Source of the DNA: Azonexaceae bacterium s22
Lineage (GTDB): Bacteria; Pseudomonadota; Gammaproteobacteria; Burkholderiales; Rhodocyclaceae
NCBI GenBank assembly: GCA_016617495.1
Contig: WYCU01000001.1
Location: forward strand, 62,001 to 126,000
DNA length: 64,000 nucleotides
Direction of reading: 5' to 3'
Below are positions 15,844 through 23,831 of this stretch, piece after piece; within the stretch, counting starts at the first letter, position 1, and each line of letters begins with the position of its first letter. Under the pieces are notes generated by a model. That model searched no databases. It saw only the letters and a program-made list of their open reading frames with translations, and was not told where the DNA came from. Position numbers and translations under genes: made by a program.

Positions 15844-17079
15844 TTACTTCTTTTCTGCCGGGGCAACTGGCGCGGCGGCCGGCTCGGCAGCAGCGCCGCC
15901 CAGCGTTTCGACGAATTCCAGTTTGCCTTCCTTGAACTGGTAGATGGAAATCGCACCACCCTTCAGGTCGCCGAATTCATCGAACGCAATCGTCGCGGTC
16001 ACACCGTCGTAATTGGTTTTTCCAACTTCAGCCAGATAGACCGTTGGATCGACGGAATTGGCGCGCTTCATGGAATCGGCCATCACCATCACGGCATCGT
16101 ACACATACGGCGCGTAGAGCTGGATTTCAGCACCGAACTTCTTGGTGAATTTGTCGCGGAACTCCGGACCCTTGGCCAGTTTTTCCAGCGGCTGGCCGGG
16201 CAGGGAACAGAAGTTACCGTCGGCGGCCGGACCACCCAGTTTCATGAACTCCGGCGTACAGACGCCATCACCGCCCAGGAACTTGGCTTTGACCCCCAGT
16301 TCCTTCATTTGCTTGGCCATCGGGCCGCCTTGCGCGTCCATGCCACCGAAGAAGACGAGATCCGGCTTGGTAGACTTGATCTTGGTCAGGATGGCCTTGA
16401 AGTCGGTGGCCTTGTCGGTCGTGTACTCGTTGGCCACCACCTTGATGCCGGCCGCTTCCGCAGCCTTGCGGAATTCGTCGGCCAGGCCCTGGCCGTAGGC
16501 CGTGCGGTCATCGACGATTGCGACCGTCTTGACGCCCTGCTTGGCGGCGAACTCACCCAGAATCTGTCCCTGCTGAACGTCGTTGGCCATCACGCGGAAC
16601 GCAGTCTTGAAGCCCTGTTGCGTATATTTCGGATTGGTTGCAGAACCGGAAATTTGCGGGATGCCCGCATCGAAATACAGTTTGGAGGCCGGGATGGTCG
16701 TGCCGGAGTTGAGGTGCCCGATCACGCCATTGACTTTGGCATCCACCAGCTTCTGGGCCACGATGGCCCCTTGTTTCGGATCGGCTTGGTCATCTTCGGC
16801 CAGCAACTCGAACTTGACCTTGGCGCCGCCAATTTCCAGGCCCTTGGCATTCAGTTCCTCGATGGCGAGTACTGCGCCATTTTCGTTGTCTTTACCCAAG
16901 TGCGCCTGTGGGCCGGTCATCGGCGCGACATGACCGAGCTTGACGACGACCTCCGGCTTGGCAACCGGCGCGGGCGCGGCCGGCGCAGCAGCCGGCTTGG
17001 GTTCTTCCTTCTGGCCGCAACCGGCCATGGCAAGAGCGGCGGCAACGGAGAGGGCAACTACGGAAAGCTTGGCTTGCAT
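15844..17079 (-). CDS. livK: Branched-chain amino acid binding lipoprotein LivK (system 1)
   Basis: A 411-residue periplasmic binding protein of the Leu/Ile/Val (type I) fold. The N-terminus MQAKLSVVALSVAAALAMAGCGQ has a lipobox (cysteine at about 21), so it is probably lipid-anchored, unlike E. coli LivJ/K. The mature part starts VVKLGHVAPMTGPQAHLGKDNENGAVLAIEELNAKG, the family ligand-binding start. Long Ala/Pro-rich linkers flank the domain at both ends. It is the first gene of the operon and the presumed substrate-specificity determinant; the real ligand cannot be read from sequence. Confidence 0.93.
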   Translation of the reverse strand: MQAKLSVVALSVAAALAMAGCGQKEEPKPAAAPAAPAPVAKPEVVVKLGHVAPMTGPQAHLGKDNENGAVLAIEELNAKGLEIGGAKVKFELLAEDDQADPKQGAIVAQKLVDAKVNGVIGHLNSGTTIPASKLYFDAGIPQISGSATNPKYTQQGFKTAFRVMANDVQQGQILGEFAAKQGVKTVAIVDDRTAYGQGLADEFRKAAEAAGIKVVANEYTTDKATDFKAILTKIKSTKPDLVFFGGMDAQGGPMAKQMKELGVKAKFLGGDGVCTPEFMKLGGPAADGNFCSLPGQPLEKLAKGPEFRDKFTKKFGAEIQLYAPYVYDAVMVMADSMKRANSVDPTVYLAEVGKTNYDGVTATIAFDEFGDLKGGAISIYQFKEGKLEFVETLGGAAAEPAAAPVAPAEKK

Positions 17080-17199
17080 CGAGGTTTCTCCTGAATGGTC
17101 GGGGTGAAAATTTGTCAGGTGATTGTCCGGGGAGCCTCCGGCCATGTCAATAACAAGGTGTTATGATGATTGGCAGAGACAAGATATCCAGAACTCGCG

Positions 17200-18510
17200 A
17201 TGCGGCCACTACAGTTCCTGAGAAACATCGCATCCCGGATCGGGCGGCAAGCCCTGAAAATGCTTCCCCGGCGGCGGCGCTATCGCGTTTTCCGCCATTT
17301 TGCGCTTTATGACCCCGCCCCCTCACCGCGGTTGGTGCTCAAGATCGCCGAAACACGGGAGGAATTGGAATCCTGCTTCCGCTTGCTGCACGACAGCTAT
17401 GTGGCGGAAGGATTTTCGGCCCGCGATCCGTCCGGGTTGCGCGTCACGATCTACCATGCGCTGCCCACCACGACGATGCTGTGCGCCAAGTACGATGGCG
17501 ATGTCGTCGGTACGGTTTCGCTGATTCGCGAAAGCGCTTTAGGTTTCCCGATCCAGCGCATCTTCGACCTCACCAGCGTCCGCGTAAAGCGCGGCAAGAT
17601 CGCAGAAGTCTCCGCGCTTGCCATTCATCCGGATTTTCGCGGCATGCGTGGCCCGGTGTTCTTTCCGCTGCTGAAATTCCTCTATGAATACTGTACGAGT
17701 TGCTTTGACACCCGGCACCTCGTCATGGCCGTCCATCCCCGGCATCTTGAAACCTATGAGTCGCTGCTGTTCTTCAGGCGGCTCTCCGGCAGCACGGTCG
17801 CCCACTACGACTTTGCCAATGGTGCGCCGGCAGTCGGCGCCACGCTCGACCTGAAACATGCACCGGAGATCTTGCGCAAACACTACGGCACCCGGCCCTT
17901 AAGACGGAATCTTTATCATTACTTCGTGGCGATGCGCCTGCCCAACATCGAGATGCCTGCACGCCGCTTCTACACCACCAACGATCCGGTACTGACACCG
18001 GAATTGATCGACTATTTTTTCAACGTGCGGACTTCGGTTTTTGCCGACCTGAGTGCACGCAAGAAAACCCTGCTGCATCAGATCTACGACCTGCCGGCCT
18101 ATCGTCGGGTGCTCCCAAGGCTGCCAGACACCGAGTACACGGTTCGCGTTCGCCAGCATCGCCGCTTTTCCGTCAAATGCCCGGGGCGCCTCACCATGCC
18201 CGACGGCTCCGATAGTGCAATCAGCATGGAAATATCGGAAGTCTCCCGCTATGGCTTTCGTGCCACGACCCGAAACCCGGTCAAGCCCGATACCTGGCTG
18301 CTCGCCGCAATTCAGGTCGGCCGCCAGGAAACCTCGCTGCTTCAGGTTCGCTGCGTTCAGGAAACCGAACTCGAAGGACACCACCGTTACGGATTCCAGA
18401 TCGGTGAGCCGGACGTAGTCTGGCGCAAATTCGTCAACGCCCTCTACGACGGTCAGACTCACGACGACCTGGACAACGCGACGCGCTTCCTGACGAGATC
18501 GCGGGAATGA
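17200..18510 (+). CDS. N-acyltransferase (FeeM/GNAT-like) fused to PilZ domain
   Basis: A 436-residue two-domain protein. Residues ~45-230 resemble the acyl-homoserine-lactone-synthase/FeeM branch of GNAT N-acyltransferases (LLHDSYVAEGF, VGTVSLIRES, EVSALAIHPDFRG, HPRHLETYESLLFFRR). Residues ~320-420 look like a PilZ domain, which binds cyclic di-GMP in many proteins (RRFSVKCPGRLTMPDGS, SEVSRYGFRA). The PilZ start has RQHRRFSVKC rather than a clear RxxxR, so c-di-GMP binding is likely but not proven. The acyltransferase substrate is unknown. The start is uncertain: ATG at 17200 is used, and TTG at 17170 is possible. It stands alone, divergent from livK. Confidence 0.78.
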   Translation: MRPLQFLRNIASRIGRQALKMLPRRRRYRVFRHFALYDPAPSPRLVLKIAETREELESCFRLLHDSYVAEGFSARDPSGLRVTIYHALPTTTMLCAKYDGDVVGTVSLIRESALGFPIQRIFDLTSVRVKRGKIAEVSALAIHPDFRGMRGPVFFPLLKFLYEYCTSCFDTRHLVMAVHPRHLETYESLLFFRRLSGSTVAHYDFANGAPAVGATLDLKHAPEILRKHYGTRPLRRNLYHYFVAMRLPNIEMPARRFYTTNDPVLTPELIDYFFNVRTSVFADLSARKKTLLHQIYDLPAYRRVLPRLPDTEYTVRVRQHRRFSVKCPGRLTMPDGSDSAISMEISEVSRYGFRATTRNPVKPDTWLLAAIQVGRQETSLLQVRCVQETELEGHHRYGFQIGEPDVVWRKFVNALYDGQTHDDLDNATRFLTRSRE

Positions 18511-18594
18511 ATCTTCCCCCGCCGAAACACAATCCAGGAAACCGCACCGCGGGCCGAGGGGCCCGTGGGCAACGATGACATAATTCGCCTTGCC

Positions 18595-18855
18595 ATGTCC
18601 GACACCCACTCTGCCAACCCCAGCACGATCTCGCGCCAGATTGCACTTCAGGGCGCGGCCATAATCGCAGTGCTCTCTCTGGCCTGGCCCTATTTCGGGT
18701 GGCGCGGCGAGGCGCTGCCTTGGCCGGAAACCAGTTTCGTGATCGGCTTTGTGGCTTTGACGTTCGCGACAATCAGCCGGCAACCCTGGCCCTGGCGCCT
18801 GCTCCACGCATTGTTCATGCCGCTCATTTGGGCAACACTCCCGCTTCACGGATGA
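18595..18855 (+). CDS. Small membrane protein upstream of histidine kinase
   Basis: About 86 residues with two or three hydrophobic stretches (IALQGAAIIAVLSLAWPYFGW, TSFVIGFVALTFATIS, WRLLHALFMPLIWATLPLHG), so probably an inner-membrane protein. A GTG at 18565 is an alternative start. The stop overlaps the ATG of the histidine kinase (ATGA at 18852-18855), so the two are translationally coupled. I do not recognise the family; a sensing or scaffold role with the kinase is inference. Confidence 0.65.
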   Translation: MSDTHSANPSTISRQIALQGAAIIAVLSLAWPYFGWRGEALPWPETSFVIGFVALTFATISRQPWPWRLLHALFMPLIWATLPLHG

Positions 18856-20951
18856 AAACACGCCGCCTCGAAGTTCTGGTCATGATCGTTGCGCTCCTTG
18901 GCACAGCGGCTGTCGGCGGCGTACTGATGACCGACTTGCTGGCAACCCGGGAAAGCACGCTCGAAGCGGGAGAGCGCCGTGTCGGAAACTTTGGGCAGAC
19001 CCTGGGCGAACATATGGCGCGCTCGATGGAAGCGGTGGATATTCTGCTTCGTGAAATCGCCGTAGACCTTGCCGAAGATTTTCCCGAATGGCGAACATGG
19101 AGCAATAGCAAGAGTTGGGACTATCTCGCCCGACGCCATTCGCGCAATCTGCCTCAATTGCGGGACATCGCGCTGTTCGACGCAAACGGTCAGCAGCATG
19201 CGATTTCAACCTATTTCCCATCCCCTCAGATCAACGTCCGGGATCGTCCTTATTTCGCGGCATTGCGCGACGGCGATGTGGTCACGACCTACGGGCCCTA
19301 TATCGGTCGCAATGCAGCGCGCTACACCTATGCCCTGGCCCGCCGCATCGAAGACGCTCGCCATACGTTCACCGGGGTGATTCTCGGCGCCTTCGACCCG
19401 GGTTACTTCCAGGAATTCTGTTGGCGCAACCGGATGGATGACGATTTCGAGGCGGTGGTGATGAATGCTCGGGGCTATATCGTGGCCACCTGCCGCCCCG
19501 GCGACCTCAGCAAACAGTCGCCGATCCTCGGCGCCTTGGCCGTCGATGTCCTCTATGCCGGCGAACTGCGCGGGTGGTTACCCTCCGCGGGGCAAACCCG
19601 CCGCAATCGCGGACTGATCGCCTCCGTCGCCGCCGTGCCCGGCTTTTCCGACCTTTTTGTACTCACCGTCCTGCCGGAAAGCAATCTGCTCGCATCCTGG
19701 ACAGCACAACGCAATCGCCTGAGCCTGCTGGGCGCGCTGGTGGCCTTCACGTTACTCGCCGGGGGACTCCTCGTGCGCAGACAAATCAAGGAAAGCAATG
19801 CGCGCGCCGAGCAATTGCGAGAGGGGCGCAGCCTGCTCGAAGAACGTGTCCGTGCTGCCACCGCAGAGCTCTCCTCCCAAAAGGAGGAGGCAGAACGCTC
19901 GAACCGTGCAAAAAGCCGATTCCTTGCTGCGGCGAGCCATGACTTGCGCCAACCGCTTCATGCGCTCGCCTTGTTTGGTGCCGACCTGCAGCGTCAGATC
20001 CGCAGCGGAAAGACCGGCGATCTGGCGCGGCTCTCCGAGCAGATCGCCACATCCACCCGAGTGTTGGGAGAAATGCTCGATTCGCTGCTCGACATCTCGC
20101 GCCTCGATGTCGCCGGTATTTCCCCGGAGATTCGCGCTTTTCCGTTGAATCCGCTTTTTGACCGCCTGGAGGCATCATTCCGGCGAGCTGCGCTGGACCA
20201 GCAGCAGCGCCTGGTGTTCCGTCCAACCGCCTGGTGGTGCGAATCGGATTCGGCAATGGTCGAACGCATGCTGGCCAACCTGATTGCCAACGCTCTGCGT
20301 TACACCCAGGCGGGGGGCAGCATCCTGGTCGCGGCCCGTCGCCGGAGGAAGAAAATACTCATCGAGGTCCGAGACAACGGCCCGGGCATCGCACCTGAAC
20401 ACCAGGCCGCCATCTTCGGGGAGTTCTATCAGGTCGACAATCCCGCGCGCGAGCACGGGAAAGGACTGGGCCTCGGCCTTTCCATTGTCGACCGTCTGGC
20501 CCACGCGCTGGACATCGATATCCGGCTGACCTCGACCCTGGGGCGAGGCACCGTTTTCGGACTGGAGATCACCGCAGGCCTGCCACGGGTGGAAATCAAC
20601 ACGCCGCCCCGCAGCGAACCGCAAATCGCCATTCATTTCGTCGGCGACAGCGGGGAACTCCGCAGTGCATTGGCGCTAACGCGAAGCTGGAACTACACCG
20701 CCAGCCATCAGCCGGAACCTGGCGCCACCGCACCGGCCTTCCGGCAGCCCACCATCATCGTCACTATCGACGCGTTTGCTGAAGCCGTTCGCGCCGCATT
20801 CCCCGTCGGCAATCCACTGATCATCCTCGGCAGCCTGCGGGAAGCCCCGGCAGAACAAAACAGCTTCCCGCTCCCGGTACCGCTCCGTCCGGCAAAGCTC
20901 CGGGCGCTGCTCGGCCAACTTCAGAAAACGTTGCTCAAGTCGATCCCGTGA
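18852..20951 (+). CDS. Membrane sensor histidine kinase (dCACHE, HisKA, HATPase)
   Basis: A 699-residue kinase. The ATG at 18852 was chosen because the first membrane helix follows (VLVMIVALLGTAAVGGVLM). An extracytoplasmic dCACHE-like sensor (residues ~40-280, with RDRPYFAALRDGD and YTYALARRI) leads to a second helix near 289-310. A coiled coil, a HisKA domain (SHDLRQPLHALALFG, phospho-acceptor His363) and a HATPase (NLIANALRY, DNGPGI, GKGLGLGLSIVDRL) follow. The last ~130 residues look like a receiver fold without a phospho-acceptor aspartate. The C-terminus overlaps the convergent response regulator gene by 31 bases. The signal is unknown. Confidence 0.9.
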   Translation: MKTRRLEVLVMIVALLGTAAVGGVLMTDLLATRESTLEAGERRVGNFGQTLGEHMARSMEAVDILLREIAVDLAEDFPEWRTWSNSKSWDYLARRHSRNLPQLRDIALFDANGQQHAISTYFPSPQINVRDRPYFAALRDGDVVTTYGPYIGRNAARYTYALARRIEDARHTFTGVILGAFDPGYFQEFCWRNRMDDDFEAVVMNARGYIVATCRPGDLSKQSPILGALAVDVLYAGELRGWLPSAGQTRRNRGLIASVAAVPGFSDLFVLTVLPESNLLASWTAQRNRLSLLGALVAFTLLAGGLLVRRQIKESNARAEQLREGRSLLEERVRAATAELSSQKEEAERSNRAKSRFLAAASHDLRQPLHALALFGADLQRQIRSGKTGDLARLSEQIATSTRVLGEMLDSLLDISRLDVAGISPEIRAFPLNPLFDRLEASFRRAALDQQQRLVFRPTAWWCESDSAMVERMLANLIANALRYTQAGGSILVAARRRRKKILIEVRDNGPGIAPEHQAAIFGEFYQVDNPAREHGKGLGLGLSIVDRLAHALDIDIRLTSTLGRGTVFGLEITAGLPRVEINTPPRSEPQIAIHFVGDSGELRSALALTRSWNYTASHQPEPGATAPAFRQPTIIVTIDAFAEAVRAAFPVGNPLIILGSLREAPAEQNSFPLPVPLRPAKLRALLGQLQKTLLKSIP

Positions 20952-21589
20952 CGGGCGACGGCCACCAACGCCTGGGTGCGGCTACTGACGCCCAGCGCTT
21001 TGAAAACGGCCGTCACGTGAATCTTCACGGTGCCTTCGGTCAACCCCAGATGCTCGGCAATGTCCCGGTTCGACATACCTTGAACCATGAGTGCCAACAC
21101 TTGCCCTTGACGGTCGGTGAGACCGACTTCTGCCGGCGACACGCGGGCGCTGGTCGACGTTGGCCGCGGGGCACCGGCATCGAGGCGGGCCCCGTTGTAA
21201 GGCCCTTGCGGACGGAAGAGATTGCCCGCCAACACTTCTCGAATGGCACCGAGCAGGGCCTCGCCGGAAAATGCCTTGGGAATGAAGCCTGAGGCGCCGA
21301 GATTCATGACGCGCGTGACGGTCGGTTGATCGTCGAACGCCGACACCACGACCACTGGAATCGCCGGATAGCGGCGACGCAGGATATCCAGTCCGCTGAA
21401 GCCGTCGATACCGGGCAGCGCCAAGTCCAGCATGATGAGATCGAAGTCGCTTTCCGTCTCCAGCAGGATCAGCGCCGATTCGAAATCGGGCCGGGACAGT
21501 ACCGTGACCTCAGGCTCGATTTGCGCTACCAGATGGACCAGTCCTTCGCACACCAAGGCATGATCTTCCACCACCAGAATCTTCAACAT
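20921..21589 (-). CDS. NarL/FixJ-type response regulator
   Basis: A 222-residue regulator: a receiver domain with the acidic pair ED (8-9), phospho-acceptor Asp55 (LIMLDLALPG) and Lys near 105 (FIPKAFSG). A linker leads to a C-terminal LuxR-type helix-turn-helix (LTDRQGQVLALMVQGMSNRDIAEHLGLTEGTVKIHV). It is convergent with the histidine kinase, overlapping it by 31 bases, and is the obvious cognate partner, though not in an operon with it. It is divergent from phaM; whether it controls phaM is unknown. Confidence 0.92.
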   Translation of the reverse strand: MLKILVVEDHALVCEGLVHLVAQIEPEVTVLSRPDFESALILLETESDFDLIMLDLALPGIDGFSGLDILRRRYPAIPVVVVSAFDDQPTVTRVMNLGASGFIPKAFSGEALLGAIREVLAGNLFRPQGPYNGARLDAGAPRPTSTSARVSPAEVGLTDRQGQVLALMVQGMSNRDIAEHLGLTEGTVKIHVTAVFKALGVSSRTQALVAVARHGIDLSNVF

Positions 21590-21673
21590 ATCGCCTCCCC
21601 TATTCTGGTATTAATTTATCATTCCCTGCGGTGAAGTGGTTTAAGATGCCATAAAGCCTTTGGAGGGAGAGAC

Positions 21674-22150
21674 ATGAGCGAAGATACCCAAAACATCCAC
21701 GACCCCCTGAATTTCATGCGCAATCTCTGGAGCGGCATGGGCATGAACATGCCGGGCATGGTTGCGCCGACTTTTGACGTCGATGAACTCGACAAGCGCA
21801 TCAAGGACATGAAAGCGGTGGAAGGCTGGCTGCGCATGAACCTGTCCATGCTGCAAATGACCATTCAGGGCCTGGAAATGCAACGCTCGACACTCGGTGC
21901 CGTCCAGGCGATGAGCCAGATGGCCAGCGATGCGGCAAAATCCATGAAAGCCCCTGAGGGTGAGCCAAGTGTCGCGGTCGACCCCGAAAAAAATGCATTT
22001 TCCGGCGCGGCGGAAGCGGCCATGTGGCCTTGGCAGATGATGCAACAGATGCGTGAGCAGATGGCCCAGGCAGCAAGCGCCAGTCAAGCCGCGGCGGCCA
22101 GCGAAGCCCCGGCAACCGAGAAACCCGCAAGCTCGCGCAAGCGCAAGTAA
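21674..22150 (+). CDS. phaM: PhaM-type PHA granule regulator
   Basis: PhaM in betaproteobacteria activates PHA synthase and ties granules to the nucleoid. This 158-residue protein has the expected layout: a short N-terminal motif (PLNFMRNLWSGMGM), a helical region (VDELDKRIKDMKAVEGWLRMNLSMLQMTIQGLEMQRSTL), a low-complexity Ala/Met/Gln stretch and a basic tail (PASSRKRK) that would bind DNA. A GGAGGGAG ribosome binding site precedes the ATG. Repeat copy 6 is read in frame as SVAVDPEKN in the linker. Assignment is by layout and motif; no PHA genes are in the window. Confidence 0.8.
   Translation: MSEDTQNIHDPLNFMRNLWSGMGMNMPGMVAPTFDVDELDKRIKDMKAVEGWLRMNLSMLQMTIQGLEMQRSTLGAVQAMSQMASDAAKSMKAPEGEPSVAVDPEKNAFSGAAEAAMWPWQMMQQMREQMAQAASASQAAAASEAPATEKPASSRKRK
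21968..22003 (+). repeat. 36-bp palindrome-core repeat, copy 6
   Basis: Core TGTCGCGGTCGACC plus CCGAAAAAAATGCATTTTCC. It is inside phaM, in the Val-Ala-Val-Asp frame, within a disordered linker. Confidence 0.78.
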
Positions 22151-22154
22151 CGCT

Positions 22155-22174
22155 CGCCTTGCTGCGGCAAGGCG
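22155..22174. terminator. Possible bidirectional terminator, phaM / AEC gene
   Basis: CGCCTTGC and GCAAGGCG form an 8-bp stem with a 4-base loop in the 25-bp gap between convergent genes. A short T/A stretch follows on the plus strand only, so termination strength is uncertain. Confidence 0.5.
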
Positions 22175-22175
22175 C

Positions 22176-23069
22176 TTAATGCAGCCACGCTGCCCACAGC
22201 GGCAGCGTCAGCATCGACCCCAGCGTGGTCGCAGAAATCAACCAGGCCACGCTGCGCCCGTCCCCTCCCATACGCATGGCCAGAATATAGGCCGACGACG
22301 CGGTCGGTAGCGCAGCGAACATCACCACCACCTTGAAGTTGAGCCCGGACAAGCCGAGCTGGTCGCCGACGATTGCGGCGACCACGGGCAGTGCAAGCAG
22401 CTTCACTGCCAGTTGCCCTAGCGAGAATCCCCGCACGCCGGCGCTGCCGTCGAGCCGGAGCGCGGCGCCGACGGTAATCAGCCCCAAGGCAATGGAGGCG
22501 TCGGCCAAACGGCCCAGAAAGGCCTGGAGCGGCGCTGGTGGCGCAAAACCCAGCAGGTTCAGGAGGAACCCCGTTGCGGTTCCCCAGATCAAGGGATTGC
22601 GCGCGACTTCCCGCCACAGGCCGGCCTCGCCATGGCGGGCCAGCATCCAGACCGATACCAGATTGGCAAAGGGCACGGCAGCCCCGACGATGAGTCCCAT
22701 GGTCGCAATGCCTGGTGCGCCGAACAACATGCCGGCAACGGCCAGTGCGATGTAGGAATTGAAGCGGTAGCCGCATTGGAAGAGGGAGGCAAAGGCCATC
22801 GGCGTTGGCCGGAACCAGAGCCGCCCAAACCAACCCAGCACCATGCCTGCGCCCATGGCGGCGAAAGCGGTGGCCAACAGTGGCAATGCCGCGGCAAAGT
22901 CGAGCTGCGTCCGGACAATCGCGTTGATGAGCAAGGCCGGAAAAAGGATGAAATAGACGAGTTTTTCGACCCCACTCCAGAAATGGTCGCCCAGATGCAT
23001 CCAGCGACGGATGGCCGTACCAAGGAGAATGAGCGCGAAATCCGGTAAAAGCAGCAGTGCGGTGTCCAT
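22176..23069 (-). CDS. AEC family transporter (auxin efflux carrier-like)
   Basis: A 297-residue inner-membrane protein with about ten hydrophobic helices in two halves, starting MDTALLLLPDFALILLGTAIRR and with FQCGYRFNSYIALAVAGMLFG and NPLIWGTATGFLLNLLG, matching AEC permeases (malonate/auxin efflux type). Substrates of bacterial members are mostly unknown; organic acids are common. It follows the 23131 gene on the same strand by 61 bases. Confidence 0.87.
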   Translation of the reverse strand: MDTALLLLPDFALILLGTAIRRWMHLGDHFWSGVEKLVYFILFPALLINAIVRTQLDFAAALPLLATAFAAMGAGMVLGWFGRLWFRPTPMAFASLFQCGYRFNSYIALAVAGMLFGAPGIATMGLIVGAAVPFANLVSVWMLARHGEAGLWREVARNPLIWGTATGFLLNLLGFAPPAPLQAFLGRLADASIALGLITVGAALRLDGSAGVRGFSLGQLAVKLLALPVVAAIVGDQLGLSGLNFKVVVMFAALPTASSAYILAMRMGGDGRSVAWLISATTLGSMLTLPLWAAWLH

Positions 23070-23130
23070 GGGGGAATTTTAGGCGCGCGCTCCCCGCCGG
23101 GGCATCCGTATCATCCGCAAGCGCAGTCGT

Positions 23131-23709
23131 TCAGCGGTCGCTCTGCCCCAATTGGCGGCGTAAGCGATTGAGCCCCTGACGATAAGCCTCGGCGTCGCCG
23201 TAATCGAAGAAGTTGGGGTAGCGTTCGTGCGCGGCCCGCAAACGCCGGGCATGCTTGATCGGACACCAGTACTGTTCCGTGCGCGAGGCGACTTCACGGG
23301 TGTAGGCGGCAACGCCGTTGCCGTAGGCGCAGTAGAAGCAATTGAATTTTTCGACAATGTTCAGATACGGGAGATCCGCACGGTCGAAGACCATGTACGC
23401 GCTGCGCCGCACTTTCGGAATCCGGTAGATGGGAAAGCAGATGGCCTGATAGATGCTGACAAACAGATCAAGCATCAGGAAGGCGATCCAGCCGGAATAA
23501 ATGACCGGTGCGGTCAACACGACCAGCAGGCGCGAACGGATCAGAAAGCGCAGCAGACCGGTTTTGTAGCGGCGTTGCTGCTGGGCAAATTCGTCGGCCA
23601 GCTCCAGTTTCCGGCGCGCCCACTCGTCACGCGTTTTGCGATATTCGTCTTCGAGTTCATCCTCGATCTGATGAATGTGGGCGAGCAATTCTTCGATGCG
23701 GGGAGTCAT
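23131..23709 (-). CDS. Membrane protein of unknown function with coiled coil
   Basis: A 192-residue protein. Residues ~1-45 are a charged coiled coil (IEELLAHIHQIEDELEDEYR), followed by two close hydrophobic segments (LLVVLTAPVIYSGWIAFLMLDLFVSIYQAICF). The cytoplasmic-looking tail has cysteines in FNCFYCAYGNG and YWCPIKHARR that could bind a metal. I recognise it only as a conserved betaproteobacterial hypothetical. Directly upstream is the inverted pair of repeats (copies 7a/7b). Confidence 0.75.
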   Translation of the reverse strand: MTPRIEELLAHIHQIEDELEDEYRKTRDEWARRKLELADEFAQQQRRYKTGLLRFLIRSRLLVVLTAPVIYSGWIAFLMLDLFVSIYQAICFPIYRIPKVRRSAYMVFDRADLPYLNIVEKFNCFYCAYGNGVAAYTREVASRTEQYWCPIKHARRLRAAHERYPNFFDYGDAEAYRQGLNRLRRQLGQSDR

Positions 23710-23762
23710 GACGGGGTGCGCCTGGCGAATGCAATCCGCAAAGTTTGCCCAAAGCCGGGCGA

Positions 23763-23816
23763 TCTGTCGCGGTCGACCGCGAAAAACGGCCCAAAATCAC
23801 GGTCGACCGCGACAAT
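23763..23816. repeat. Inverted pair of palindrome-core repeats, copies 7a and 7b
   Basis: Two cores face each other: TGTCGCGGTCGACCGCG at 23765-23781 on the plus strand and the same core on the minus strand ending at 23815, sharing one tail (GAAAAACGGCCCAAAATCA). The pair lies in the 122-bp gap between the CoA-transferase stop and the 23131 gene start. Two overlapping 36-bp units can be read, 23763-23798 (+) and 23781-23816 (-). Confidence 0.85.
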
Positions 23817-23831
23817 CCACGCCGCGTCGAA

